The notes: generated by a model from the letters alone, not told the origin. A DNA stretch of 11,363 bases from CAYGXH01 sp964354485 (GCA_964354485.1 CAYGZY010000224.1:1-11363); one strand, 5' to 3'; shown: positions 1 through 7,787, numbered from the stretch's first letter. Numbers and translations are program-made.

Positions 1-219
1 ACGACTATGATTGAGTACGGAATCCCCGAGGAATCGTTTGTCACACTAACTGTGTACAACGTTCTCGGACAGGTGGTTACGACTCTCGTCAATCAGCAAC
101 AGCATGCAGGAACCTACGGTGTCACATTTGATGCCTCCCTCTACCCGAGCGGGATCTATTTGTATAAGATCACGGCAGGGGACTATGTGAACACGTATAA
201 AATGGTTCTCATGAAGTAA
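1..219 (+). CDS. C-terminal end of a secreted protein with a type IX secretion (T9SS) sorting domain, 5' truncated
   Basis: The reading frame is open from base 1, so this is the last 72 codons of a gene that begins outside the window. The ATG at 7 is an internal Met inside a conserved strand and is not a start. The visible part has the pattern of the Por/T9SS type A sorting domain: an IEYGIPEES strand, the VYNVLGQVVTTLV core, an HAGTYGVTFD turn, a SGIYLYKI strand and a final YKMVLMK. This domain directs proteins across the outer membrane and is then removed. It closely resembles the tail of the large amylase ending at 4790, so both are probably cargo of the same secretion system. The function of the missing N-terminal part cannot be read; a glycan-active enzyme is only a guess from the neighbours. 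Confidence 0.85.
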   Translation, partial: TTMIEYGIPEESFVTLTVYNVLGQVVTTLVNQQQHAGTYGVTFDASLYPSGIYLYKITAGDYVNTYKMVLMK

Positions 220-233
220 GCTCTATCCACATT

Positions 234-277
234 AAAAGGCGCTTGCTGCCCATGCGTTGAGCGGCGGCGCCTTTTTT
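234..277 (+). terminator. Rho-independent terminator after the first T9SS cargo gene
   Basis: AAAAGGCGC (234-242) pairs perfectly with GCGCCTTTT (267-275), followed by a run of six T (272-277). An inner helix (245-249 with 261-265, one G-U pair) extends the stem. It starts 15 nt after the TAA at 217-219, so the upstream gene is closed and the amylase genes downstream probably have their own promoter. I could not recognise a confident promoter in 278-303. Confidence 0.85.
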
Positions 278-303
278 ATTTTATTCGCGGGGCGCCTGTC
301 ACA

Positions 304-1776
304 ATGGTACGATTCAGACTTTTTATCCTCTCTATCATAGCCATCGGATGTTCCTCCGGGCAGACACCGAATAAATCTTTCATCCCTGAATGGGCAAAGG
401 ACGCGATCTTCTACCAGATTTTTCCGGAACGGTTCGCCAATGGCGATACGGTTAACGATCCTCACGGAAAAGTTGCATGGAACGAGACGCCAACCACAAC
501 CAATTACTTCGGCGGAGATATCAAGGGTATCATCGATCACATGGATTACCTCTCTGGTCTTGGTATCAACGCCCTCTATCTCAATCCGGTTTTTGAATCA
601 AATACCAACCACAAGTACCACACAAAAGATTATTTCAAAATTGATCCCCACTTCGGCAGTGAAGAGATATTTCTGAACTTCCTCCATGAATGCCACAAAC
701 GAAAAATCAGGGTCATCATCGACGGCGTGTTTAATCATACAGGAACAGATTTTTTTGCATTCAAGGACATCATCGAAAACGGAAATCATTCGAAATATGT
801 GAATTGGTATTCAATACACAGTTTCCCCGTCAGGCTACCGCCTGAAAAACCTAATTACGAGGCATGGTGGGGGATTGGCGAATTACCAAAACTGATGGCA
901 GATCGACCGGAAGTCCGAAAACATTTGTTCGATGCCACCCGCTACTGGACCCATCGGGGAATCGACGGCTGGCGGCTCGATGTTCCGAATGAAATGTCGC
1001 ACGATTTCTGGATAGAATGGAGAAAACTCGTAAAGGGTGAAAATTCTGATGCTCTCATCATCGGCGAACTGTGGGACGATGCTGCTCCGTGGCTTCAGGG
1101 TGATCAATTCGATGCCGTCATGAATTACAGATTCAGAGGCGCGTGCGTTGGTTTCATCGCACTGGAAAATCGGTCGGCACTGCAATTCGATTCGATACTT
1201 ACGTCAGTGAGATCCGATTACCCCCCGGATGTAAACTATGCATTGCAAAATCTCATCGGCAGCCATGACACAGAAAGATTCTTAACGCTTTCCGAAAACG
1301 ACACAAGCAAACTCCGGCTCGCCGTTCTGATGCAGATGACATATGTGGGATCACCCCTAATTTATTACGGTGATGAAATCGGTATGACCGGCGGAAAAGA
1401 TCCCGATTGCCGCCGGACAATGGACTGGGATTCAACAGGTTGGAATATGAGTTTGTGGTCTTGGTACAGGAAAATGATTCATATCCGAAAAAACCACGAC
1501 ATTTTTCGAAGGGGCACTATACGACCGCTGATTGCGGATGATTCCACCAAAATATTTGGTTTTTTAAGAGAATATGAGGATACAGCGGCTGTCATTCTGA
1601 TCAACATGAACCATAAATCTATACCAATCCCTGTTGATCGCATTCCTCACGGAGTAAACAATTGGTCGGATCTAATTACCGAAACATCCTATACAAAACA
1701 AGATCTTAATAATAAAGGATATGTCCTTCCACCACGATCCGGCATGATCCTCATAGGAGAGAAGGTTCATAAATGA
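304..1776 (+). CDS. GH13 alpha-glucan hydrolase lipoprotein, neopullulanase/cyclomaltodextrinase-like
   Basis: A 490-residue GH13 enzyme predicted to hydrolyse alpha-1,4 (and possibly alpha-1,6) bonds in maltodextrins, cyclodextrins or pullulan. A short hydrophobic leader ends in a lipobox (AIGC, Cys16), so it is probably anchored in a membrane. The conserved GH13 regions are intact: DGVFNH (140-145), GWRLD with nucleophile Asp226, GELWD with acid/base Glu255, and SHD with Asp322. LPKLM (194-198) resembles the MPKLN signature of the neopullulanase subfamily, and PWLQGDQFDAVMNY (262-275) also fits that group. The N-terminal CBM34-type domain usual in this subfamily is absent: the barrel starts about 15 residues after Cys16. 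No good Shine-Dalgarno precedes the ATG at 304, but this start gives the lipoprotein leader. Its last bases (ATGA, 1773-1776) overlap the start of the next GH13 gene, implying translational coupling. Confidence 0.9.
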   Translation: MVRFRLFILSIIAIGCSSGQTPNKSFIPEWAKDAIFYQIFPERFANGDTVNDPHGKVAWNETPTTTNYFGGDIKGIIDHMDYLSGLGINALYLNPVFESNTNHKYHTKDYFKIDPHFGSEEIFLNFLHECHKRKIRVIIDGVFNHTGTDFFAFKDIIENGNHSKYVNWYSIHSFPVRLPPEKPNYEAWWGIGELPKLMADRPEVRKHLFDATRYWTHRGIDGWRLDVPNEMSHDFWIEWRKLVKGENSDALIIGELWDDAAPWLQGDQFDAVMNYRFRGACVGFIALENRSALQFDSILTSVRSDYPPDVNYALQNLIGSHDTERFLTLSENDTSKLRLAVLMQMTYVGSPLIYYGDEIGMTGGKDPDCRRTMDWDSTGWNMSLWSWYRKMIHIRKNHDIFRRGTIRPLIADDSTKIFGFLREYEDTAAVILINMNHKSIPIPVDRIPHGVNNWSDLITETSYTKQDLNNKGYVLPPRSGMILIGEKVHK

Positions 1777-4700
1777 TTCCGCGGATCTTAATACTATCGT
1801 TTTTCATTGTCTGGCATACCATCGCAGCCGACAGTGTCGACGTCATTTTCCGTTTCAATTACAGTGGTCCGAACATTCCGACCGTCGCAGGCACATTCAA
1901 CGGTTGGAACCAGTCTTTGTGGCCCATGACGAGCGTCGGATCGGATCTCTGGGTACGAACCGCCCGTCTGCAGACCGGAACACATCTCTATAAATTCTAT
2001 ACCGGAGTTTCTCCCTGGCCGAATGATCCACTGAATCACCATGTCAATCCGGATGCGTATCAAAATTCAATCCTCTATGTAAAAGATCCAACCATATACC
2101 ATCTTATTCCGAACCAACGGAATCCGATTGTATATACCGCTCTTCCCATAATATCTGCCTTCATATATCCAATGGTTGGAGGTGATATCGATACATCAAC
2201 ACTCCGGTTGACCATCGACGGAACTGTCTATACGAGAATAGGGGAGAGTTATAATTCGAGTACCGGACAGCTGGAATTCATTCCGCCCGGACCTCTTCCC
2301 AACGGCTTACACACCGTCATTCTAAAAGCCGGTACGAATTCAGATACCGTCACTTTTACAACACGCGGCGGATACGTCCAGCTCACAAACAGGTTTCCGT
2401 TCGATACGTGGAAGACCGATTGGCAGATATATGGAATCGTCGATGACGATACAATCGACAGTATTAAAATTGTCCGCAACTCGGTCGATACGTTCGACGT
2501 TGCGGTTTATGCTAAGAATTTTTCCTTCGATGTTCCCCTCAGCGAGGGTAATAACAATATGGTCGCTCTTGCCGACTCAGCAGGCACGTTAAAAATATCC
2601 TCGCCTGTCCTCATCAATCGTCTTATGCGGCATGCACCCACCGCAGTGATATCATTTTCGCTCCAGTCAGATCAGATAATATGCAGAAGCAGCAAGAGCA
2701 GTGATCCCGATCCGGGGCAAATCGATTCACTTGCATATTTGTGGAATTCGGATCCTCATAATCCTCAGATTGTCGGAGGAATCGATGGACGAACAGAACC
2801 GACTGTTACCATATCTGTACCCACGCAGCCTGGGGAATATTACTTTTCTCTTGTTTTAACAGATCCCCAAGGTAATGCGGATACAACGCGTAATTACTTT
2901 GTCGTCAAAAAGGACGGAAGCGTAAAAATTCCAACCATCTCGTCAAATCCAGAATGGGCACGGAATGCGCGCATATATTTTCTCTTTCCAAAGGCGTTTA
3001 GTCAGTCGGGCACGATCAGTGCCGCGGCGGAGAGACTTGAGTACATTAAAAAGCTAGGTTTCAACGTTATTTGGCTGACACCCATCATGAAAAATGCTTC
3101 TCCCATCGATAACGGAGTAGGCATCGGATACAACATCGTGGATTTTTATACTGTCGCGCCGGAATACGGAACTAACCGGGAAATAAAGGATTTTATTGAG
3201 GAGGCGCACACCATCGGTTTGAAAGTCATTCTGGACATTACACCGAATCACACTAGCCGTAATCATCCCTGGTCTTTGGATGCTCACACTTACAAGAGAA
3301 ATTCCCCTTACTGGAACTGGTACCAGCATGAATATATCCCCCACAATGATAACAGTCTGGGGCATTCTTTCGATGCGGATACTTTCTGGTACTACGGCGG
3401 CTTCAGCGAGCAGCTTCTCAACTACAACTGGACTGATATCGACGCACGCACCGAGATGATCAACATCTACCTCTATTGGATTAAAGTATTTGGCGCTGAC
3501 GGATTCCGCTTTGATGTTTACTGGGGTCCTCACAGACGGTATGGAGAGAGATACATGGGACAACCGGTTAGGAAAGCGTTGAAACATGTGAAACCGGATA
3601 TCCTCCTCCTGGCTGAAGATGAAGGAACGGGGAGTGGAACAGAAACAATCTATGCCGATTTTGCTTCCATCGATGTCAGGGGCGGTGTCGATGCTGCATA
3701 TGATTTTAAATTATTCGGAAGTTCTATTGTGAATTTCGGTTTCACACCGTCAGAAATTACACAACTCCATTCTGATATTTACAATGAAGGATACTATCCC
3801 GGCGAAAATACTCTCTATATGCGTTTCATGGAATCACAGGATGAAGACCGTATCTACTATACCAATCCAAATCCATCAACATATTACAACAGCAATCCCA
3901 CAACCGCTTTTCAAAAAACAATGCCAATAGGGAGTGTGCTCTTCACTGCGCCCGGAATTCCAATGCTCTGGAATGGGCAGGAGGTTGGATGGGGATATGG
4001 GATACTAGGTGATAAAATTGCCCGAAACCGAAGTGTAATAAATTGGGATTTCCAGGGTAATACCATACTCATGCCGCATTACCAGAAGCTTGCCAATATC
4101 CGCGGGCAATTCCCGGCATTTACACAGCATAAGCGGGACACTAACCACGACGGTTATATAACATCAGCCGATTCCTCGGACTTTACACGCGTTCAATCAA
4201 CGAATTCGATCGTCTATGCCTTTACACGTCCGTTTGAAAATCAGAACGGTCTTACGGTTGTCAATTTTTCGGGAACTACACAAAGTACATATCTGGATCT
4301 GACTGCACCCGGCGTATGTACATTCAGCGGAGGGATAGAGCCGGGAAGTTTATACTACCTCAATGATCTGTATGGAGGTACGCGTTCGGAAGTTTTCGGG
4401 AGTGAATTCGATTCAATTTACGTCATTTTTGGACCTTACGGAACCGCTATATATACGGTTTCTTTGACGCCAGATTCGCTTATAATTGAAAATTTACTTG
4501 GGGTGAGTGATAATCCCGCGATTCCAGATAAATTCGCCTTAATGCAGAATTACCCTAATCCGTTCAATCCTGTGACGAAGATTAATTATTCAATCCCTGT
4601 TCGCTCCAGGGTACGTATTGTTATATATGATGTCCTCGGTCGAGAGGTTGAAACGTTGGTTAATTCGGATCAGCAGGCTGGTACATATGAAGTTTATTGG

Positions 4701-4790
4701 AACGCTGGTCGTGCGGGAAGCGGGATTTATTTTTGCCGGATGTCGGCAGATAATTTTTCGAAAGTGCAGAAGATGGTTTTAATTAAATAA
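1773..4790 (+). CDS. Large secreted multidomain GH13 alpha-amylase with T9SS sorting domain
   Basis: A 1005-residue exported amylase-family enzyme, probably acting on starch or glycogen outside the cell. Order: signal peptide (1-19); CBM48/E-set-like glycogen-binding domain (about 22-105, with VAGTFNGWN); Ig-like region (about 120-280); PKD-like domain (about 287-378); GH13 barrel (about 391-815); C-terminal beta region (about 815-900); T9SS type A sorting domain (918-1005, starting at NYPNPFNP). Catalytic regions are DITPNH (488-493), GFRFD with nucleophile Asp581, and LLAEDE with acid/base Glu615. Region IV reads ESQDED (687-692): the third Asp (690) is kept, but the usual preceding His is Gln689. 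An EF-hand-type loop (Asp789 to Asp800) follows the barrel. AGGAG and GAAGG (1755-1765) lie 7-13 nt before the ATG, which overlaps the upstream stop. The exact subfamily is not determined. Confidence 0.92.
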   Translation: MIPRILILSFFIVWHTIAADSVDVIFRFNYSGPNIPTVAGTFNGWNQSLWPMTSVGSDLWVRTARLQTGTHLYKFYTGVSPWPNDPLNHHVNPDAYQNSILYVKDPTIYHLIPNQRNPIVYTALPIISAFIYPMVGGDIDTSTLRLTIDGTVYTRIGESYNSSTGQLEFIPPGPLPNGLHTVILKAGTNSDTVTFTTRGGYVQLTNRFPFDTWKTDWQIYGIVDDDTIDSIKIVRNSVDTFDVAVYAKNFSFDVPLSEGNNNMVALADSAGTLKISSPVLINRLMRHAPTAVISFSLQSDQIICRSSKSSDPDPGQIDSLAYLWNSDPHNPQIVGGIDGRTEPTVTISVPTQPGEYYFSLVLTDPQGNADTTRNYFVVKKDGSVKIPTISSNPEWARNARIYFLFPKAFSQSGTISAAAERLEYIKKLGFNVIWLTPIMKNASPIDNGVGIGYNIVDFYTVAPEYGTNREIKDFIEEAHTIGLKVILDITPNHTSRNHPWSLDAHTYKRNSPYWNWYQHEYIPHNDNSLGHSFDADTFWYYGGFSEQLLNYNWTDIDARTEMINIYLYWIKVFGADGFRFDVYWGPHRRYGERYMGQPVRKALKHVKPDILLLAEDEGTGSGTETIYADFASIDVRGGVDAAYDFKLFGSSIVNFGFTPSEITQLHSDIYNEGYYPGENTLYMRFMESQDEDRIYYTNPNPSTYYNSNPTTAFQKTMPIGSVLFTAPGIPMLWNGQEVGWGYGILGDKIARNRSVINWDFQGNTILMPHYQKLANIRGQFPAFTQHKRDTNHDGYITSADSSDFTRVQSTNSIVYAFTRPFENQNGLTVVNFSGTTQSTYLDLTAPGVCTFSGGIEPGSLYYLNDLYGGTRSEVFGSEFDSIYVIFGPYGTAIYTVSLTPDSLIIENLLGVSDNPAIPDKFALMQNYPNPFNPVTKINYSIPVRSRVRIVIYDVLGREVETLVNSDQQAGTYEVYWNAGRAGSGIYFCRMSADNFSKVQKMVLIK

Positions 4791-4796
4791 CTTAGC

Positions 4797-4832
4797 GATG
4801 TCCGACTCACTTAGGAAAGTGAGTCAGACATC
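4797..4832. repeat. REP-like palindrome next to a RAYT transposase
   Basis: Two 16-nt arms (4797-4812 and 4817-4832) are reverse complements with a single mismatch, around a four-base AGGA loop. The palindrome lies 6 nt after the amylase stop and 22 nt before the start of the broken RAYT gene. RAYT proteins are known to act on such repetitive extragenic palindromes, so this is its likely substrate site. It has no following T run, so it does not look like an ordinary rho-independent terminator, although a hairpin here could still protect the upstream mRNA end. Confidence 0.75.
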
Positions 4833-4854
4833 TAACGCCGAGGGGAGGAGAAAC

Positions 4855-5433
4855 ATGGCGAGACGAGAGATTGAATTTCACCAGGATTGTTACTATCACA
4901 TTTACAATCGTGGGTGAAACAGGGAAGATATTTTTTACATTGATGAAAATTATCGTTATCTGATACGTAAAATGCACAATTATATGGTAGACAAGGATGT
5001 ATCTACGATCGCTTATTGCTTGATGCCTAATCACTATCATTTTCTATTGTTTCAAAAAAGTGCTCGTTCCGTTGGGAAGATCGTACAGTATATATTCAAT
5101 GGTTATACAAAAGCGTTTAACGAAATGTATCACAGAACAGGAACACTATTCGAAGGGCCATTTAAAGCTAAACTGATAAACAAGTTTGGGCACATTCCTC
5201 ACATTTGCAGATATATCCACCGAAATCCGTTGGAAGCGAAATTAGTTGAATAAATAGAGGATTGGGATTTTTCAAATTATCCCGAATGGATTGGAAAAAG
5301 AAATAGTCCTTTAGTAGATCATGTATTTATTCAGGAACATTTTTTAACAGGAAAAGAGTATGAGAAATATGTTCTTGAATATAAATCACCAAAAAAGATC
5401 GGGAAAGAAATTGGCGGATATTATCTTGACTGA
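4855..5433 (+). pseudogene. REP-associated tyrosine transposase (RAYT, Y1_Tnp/IS200-like), inactivated by two in-frame stops
   Basis: Read through its stops, the frame gives a single-strand DNA transposase of the HUH Y1 family, 192 codons long. It starts MARREIEFHQ, continues with YYHIYNRG, has the metal-binding HUH motif in MPNHYHFLL (about residues 59-68), the likely catalytic Tyr in NGYTKAFNEMYHRTG, and the usual GPFKAKLI and YIHRNPLEAKLVE segments. A TGA at 4915-4917 replaces codon 21 (between NRG and NRED), and a TAA at 5251-5253 lies between KLVE and IEDWDFSNYPEW. The family often has Lys at the second site, so AAA to TAA is plausible. There is no frameshift, so decay looks recent. A strong ribosome site (GGGGAGGAG, 4842-4850) remains before the ATG. 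A restart at the internal ATG 4972 would lack the N-terminal strand. Confidence 0.88.
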
Positions 5434-5456
5434 ATTTCTTAATACCAGAGTATATG
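5426..5456 (+). promoter_or_regulatory. Possible weak sigma70-type promoter before the binding-protein gene
   Basis: TTGACT (5426-5431) is followed after 19 nt by TATATG (5451-5456), 25 nt before the proposed TTG start. The -10 match is weak, the spacer is long, and the -35 overlaps the stop codon of the dead transposase. FCB-group bacteria often use a different promoter consensus, so this is a low-confidence candidate. Confidence 0.2.
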
Positions 5457-5497
5457 AGGCTCATTACCGAGGAGAACAACCTTGAAAATGAGTCTCA
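5455..5497 (+). promoter_or_regulatory. Stem-loop enclosing the ribosome binding site and TTG start of the sugar-binding protein
   Basis: Positions 5455-5465 (TGAGGCTCATT) can pair with 5487-5497 (AATGAGTCTCA): eleven consecutive pairs, ten Watson-Crick and one G-U. The 21-nt loop holds the Shine-Dalgarno GAGGAG (5469-5474) and the TTG start (5482-5484), while the alternative ATG at 5488 lies inside the stem. It could modulate translation. The right arm and following bases resemble the right arm of the REP palindrome (4820-4832), so it may instead be a degenerate palindrome copy on the other side of the dead transposase. Confidence 0.45.
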
Positions 5498-6705
5498 CAT
5501 CGATGCTGCTTATCTTATCTCTTAATTCATGCCGTCTTCAGCCGGATGTGAATCGAATCGTTATCTGGCACCAGATGCGTGTTGATGAGAGGGTAATCCT
5601 CGATGCACAGCTTAAAAAGTACGTAGCAGCTCACCCCGGAATTACAGCGGAGGCAATTTATAAAGAAACTGAAGAATTGCGTTCAGGCTTCATCATCGCT
5701 GCGATAGCCGGGCAGGGTCCGGATTTGATATATGGACCCTCTGATCAGGTTGGCCCTTTCCAGGTAATGAATATAATCAGACCGCTCGAAAAAATTTTCG
5801 ACAGCGTGTATCTCTCATCCTTTAATACCCGCGGATTAACGTGGTATAAAGGGGGTCTCTATCAGATAGCAGATAAACTCGGTAATCATCTTACCCTGGT
5901 GTACAATAAGGCATTTGTCGGGAAACCTCCTCAAACAGATAGTGAATTAATTGAACTGGGGAAGAAGCTTACCACGGACATAGATGGCGACGGTAAGATT
6001 GACCGGTACGGTCTGGTCTGGAACTACACGGAACCATTTTTCTTCATACCATTCATGACAGGTTTCGGCGGTTGGGTGATGGATGAAGAGGGGAATCCGA
6101 CGCTCGATAATATCGGTGTCGTCAACGGATTAAAATTCATCAGAGATTTGCGCGATGTATACAGGATTATACCGCGAGAGGCGGATTACAACATCGCAGA
6201 CGCGTTATTCAAGGATGGTAAAGCCGCGATGATAATTAACGGTGACTGGTCATGGGCAGGTTACAAGAAAGCCGGTATCAACATCGGAATATCGCCACTG
6301 CCAAAAATAATGAGCACGGGTTTGTGGTGTGCCCCTATGGTCTCCCCGAAAGGGTATTCCATAAACGTAAATGTTACTGACGAAAAGCTTCCACTCGTTG
6401 TCGATCTGATGAAGTTTCTCCTATCCGAAGAAAACCAGCTTGAGACCACTCTGGAGCTGAGCACGATGCCTACGCTTAAAATTCTTTACGACAATCCGGC
6501 AGTTAAGAACAACGAGATATTGATAAATTCTCGGTTACAGATCGAGAACGGCAGATCCATGCCGATTGTTCCCGAATTGCGGGCAATCTGGGATGCGATG
6601 CGGCCCAGCTACCAGGCCGTTCTCGGTGGTGTGAAATCTCCCGAACAAGCTGCAAAAGAGATGCAAAAACTGGCGCTAAGAAAAATTAACGAGATGAACG
6701 AGTAG
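5482..6705 (+). CDS. ABC transporter sugar-binding lipoprotein, family 1 (maltose/maltodextrin-type)
   Basis: A 407-residue solute-binding protein of the MalE-type family, which captures oligosaccharides and delivers them to the permeases encoded next. The start is taken as TTG 5482 because GAGGAG (5469-5474) lies 7 nt upstream; the ATG at 5488 would be 13 nt away. A short leader ends in LNSC (Cys17), indicating a lipoprotein. Family features are IVIWHQM (26-32), the GQGPDLIYGP stretch (77-86), GNHLTLVYNK (134-143), a DIDGDGKID loop (166-174), a FKDGKAAMIINGDWSW segment (243-258) and the C-terminal SPEQAAKEMQK helix (386-396). Two malF/malG-like genes and GH13 enzymes around it make maltodextrins the likely ligand. 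This is inference from context; binding residues cannot be assigned here. Confidence 0.9.
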   Translation: MKMSLTSMLLILSLNSCRLQPDVNRIVIWHQMRVDERVILDAQLKKYVAAHPGITAEAIYKETEELRSGFIIAAIAGQGPDLIYGPSDQVGPFQVMNIIRPLEKIFDSVYLSSFNTRGLTWYKGGLYQIADKLGNHLTLVYNKAFVGKPPQTDSELIELGKKLTTDIDGDGKIDRYGLVWNYTEPFFFIPFMTGFGGWVMDEEGNPTLDNIGVVNGLKFIRDLRDVYRIIPREADYNIADALFKDGKAAMIINGDWSWAGYKKAGINIGISPLPKIMSTGLWCAPMVSPKGYSINVNVTDEKLPLVVDLMKFLLSEENQLETTLELSTMPTLKILYDNPAVKNNEILINSRLQIENGRSMPIVPELRAIWDAMRPSYQAVLGGVKSPEQAAKEMQKLALRKINEMNE

Positions 6706-6881
6706 CAGGGAGCTTAGAGTGGAGAGCAGAGAGTAAAAGCACAAAGTATAAGGTACAAATAACAAATGACGATTGACTAATGACAAAGTCCCAAGTACCA
6801 AGAACAAAGAACAAACAACAAATGACCCGCCTGCGCTCCAAAAGAAGGAGCTTCGGCGGGCAGGCCAATGACAACTGACTA
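6706..6881. repeat. Low-complexity AC-rich intergenic repeat tract between binding protein and first permease
   Basis: These 176 bases contain no gene. They consist of a purine-rich stretch (GGAGAGCAGAGAG, 6720-6732) followed by imperfectly repeated words of the type ACAAA, ACAAATAACAAATGAC, AAGTACCAAGAACAAAGAAC and TGACTAATGAC. A GC-rich hairpin (6826-6860) is embedded. The same word types recur at 7788-7941, so this is a dispersed intergenic repeat and not random AT-rich spacer. No protein or RNA family was recognised. Confidence 0.7.
6826..6860. repeat. GC-rich hairpin embedded in the AC-rich repeat tract
   Basis: CCCGCC (6826-6831) pairs with GGCGGG (6855-6860), and GCTCC (6835-6839) pairs with GGAGC (6847-6851). 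The two helices are separated by a 3x3 internal loop, with a 7-nt AAAAGAA loop at the tip. It differs sharply in composition from its surroundings. With no T run on either strand, it is not a typical terminator; it looks like a small inserted palindrome or may attenuate expression between binding protein and permeases. Confidence 0.6.
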
Positions 6882-7787
6882 ATGACTCCCTCCATGAACC
6901 GTTCACATAGAAATATTTTTATATTCATTTTCGCTGCTCCGGCTTTCCTCATCCTCATCGGGGTTGTTTTCTATCCATTTATTTACAACGTCATCATTTC
7001 ATTTTCCAACATGAACCTCAAACACATAACTGACTGGCAGTTAATCGGTCCGCGTCAGTACGTTAAAGTGTTTGCGGAACCGAGTGACCCGAATTTTTAT
7101 ATGGTCTTTGTCAAAACGATAATCTGGACGTTCGTCAACGTATTCTTCCATGTGGTAATTGGAGTCTTTCTGGCTCTCCTCCTCAATCAGAAAATCCGCG
7201 GCAAATCTGTTTACCGCACCTTACTGATTCTTCCGTGGGCAATTCCCCAGTATATCGTAGCACTGACATGGCGCGGTATGTTCAACTACGAGTATGGTTC
7301 GATAAACCTGATCATAACAAAATACCTGAATCTGCCCGCTGTGGAGTGGCTGAAAAACCCTACAGAGGCATTTCTCGCCTGTATTCTCACGAATATCTGG
7401 CTCGGTTTTCCGTTTATGATGGTAGTTGCTCTTGGTGCGCTCCAGAGCATTCCGCACGAGCTTTATGAAGCTGCAAACATCGACGGTGCATCGTGGTACC
7501 ATAAGCTGAAGAACATAACAATACCACTGATTAGGCCGGTTATGATCCCTGCTATCACGCTCGGAATCGTGTGGACGTTCAATAATTTAAATATAGTATG
7601 GCTTGTGAGCAACGGCGGCGAGCCTTCCGATACGACGCACATTCTGGTCTCGTTCGTATATAAAGCGGCATTTAATCTTTACCGGTATGGATACGCAGCA
7701 GCTCTGTCGATAGTGATTTTTATCATCCTGCTCCTTTTCAGTCTGGCATTTATGAAACGTTCAAAAGCAACAGAGGCAGCGTATTGA
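6882..7787 (+). CDS. Sugar ABC transporter permease, MalF/UgpA type
   Basis: A 301-residue inner-membrane permease, one half of the channel for the importer. About six membrane segments are visible (roughly 11-33, 78-101, 112-133, 165-188, 219-240, 271-291). The cytoplasmic EAA loop that docks the ATPase is clear (EAANIDGASWYHKLKNITIP, 196-215, with Gly202). It lacks the large periplasmic loop of enterobacterial MalF and so matches the short type common in oligosaccharide importers. The start is ATG 6882 or ATG 6894 (MNRSHRN). An in-frame TGA at 6876 excludes anything further upstream, and neither start has a recognisable Shine-Dalgarno. The 6882 start lies in a repeat word shared with the next permease gene. 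Substrate is inferred from neighbours. Confidence 0.92.
   Translation: MTPSMNRSHRNIFIFIFAAPAFLILIGVVFYPFIYNVIISFSNMNLKHITDWQLIGPRQYVKVFAEPSDPNFYMVFVKTIIWTFVNVFFHVVIGVFLALLLNQKIRGKSVYRTLLILPWAIPQYIVALTWRGMFNYEYGSINLIITKYLNLPAVEWLKNPTEAFLACILTNIWLGFPFMMVVALGALQSIPHELYEAANIDGASWYHKLKNITIPLIRPVMIPAITLGIVWTFNNLNIVWLVSNGGEPSDTTHILVSFVYKAAFNLYRYGYAAALSIVIFIILLLFSLAFMKRSKATEAAY

Noticed and set aside
7..219. A complete 70-residue small protein starting at ATG 7
   Set aside because: The frame is open to base 1, and the sequence is the C-terminal part of a sorting domain that normally follows a large exported protein.
3054..3587. Minus-strand gene of 177 codons
   Set aside because: It lies opposite the GH13 catalytic core of the large amylase, and no family features are visible in its translation.
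4797..4832. Rho-independent terminator for the amylase gene
   Set aside because: The stem is strong, but the following bases (TAACGCCGAG) contain no T run.
4915..4917. In-frame TGA in the RAYT gene as selenocysteine or another recoded stop
   Set aside because: A second in-frame stop of a different type (TAA at 5251) exists, the site is not a conserved Cys position of the family, and all other genes here use stops normally. Decay is simpler.
4972..5253. A separate 93-residue functional transposase gene
   Set aside because: It is the middle part of the interrupted RAYT frame. Family-typical sequence continues on both sides of its boundaries, and it lacks the N-terminal strand of the fold.
6676..6958. 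Minus-strand short genes over the first repeat tract
   Set aside because: They arise from the low-complexity repeats read in reverse and give Ser/Leu-rich sequence with no ribosome site or family resemblance.
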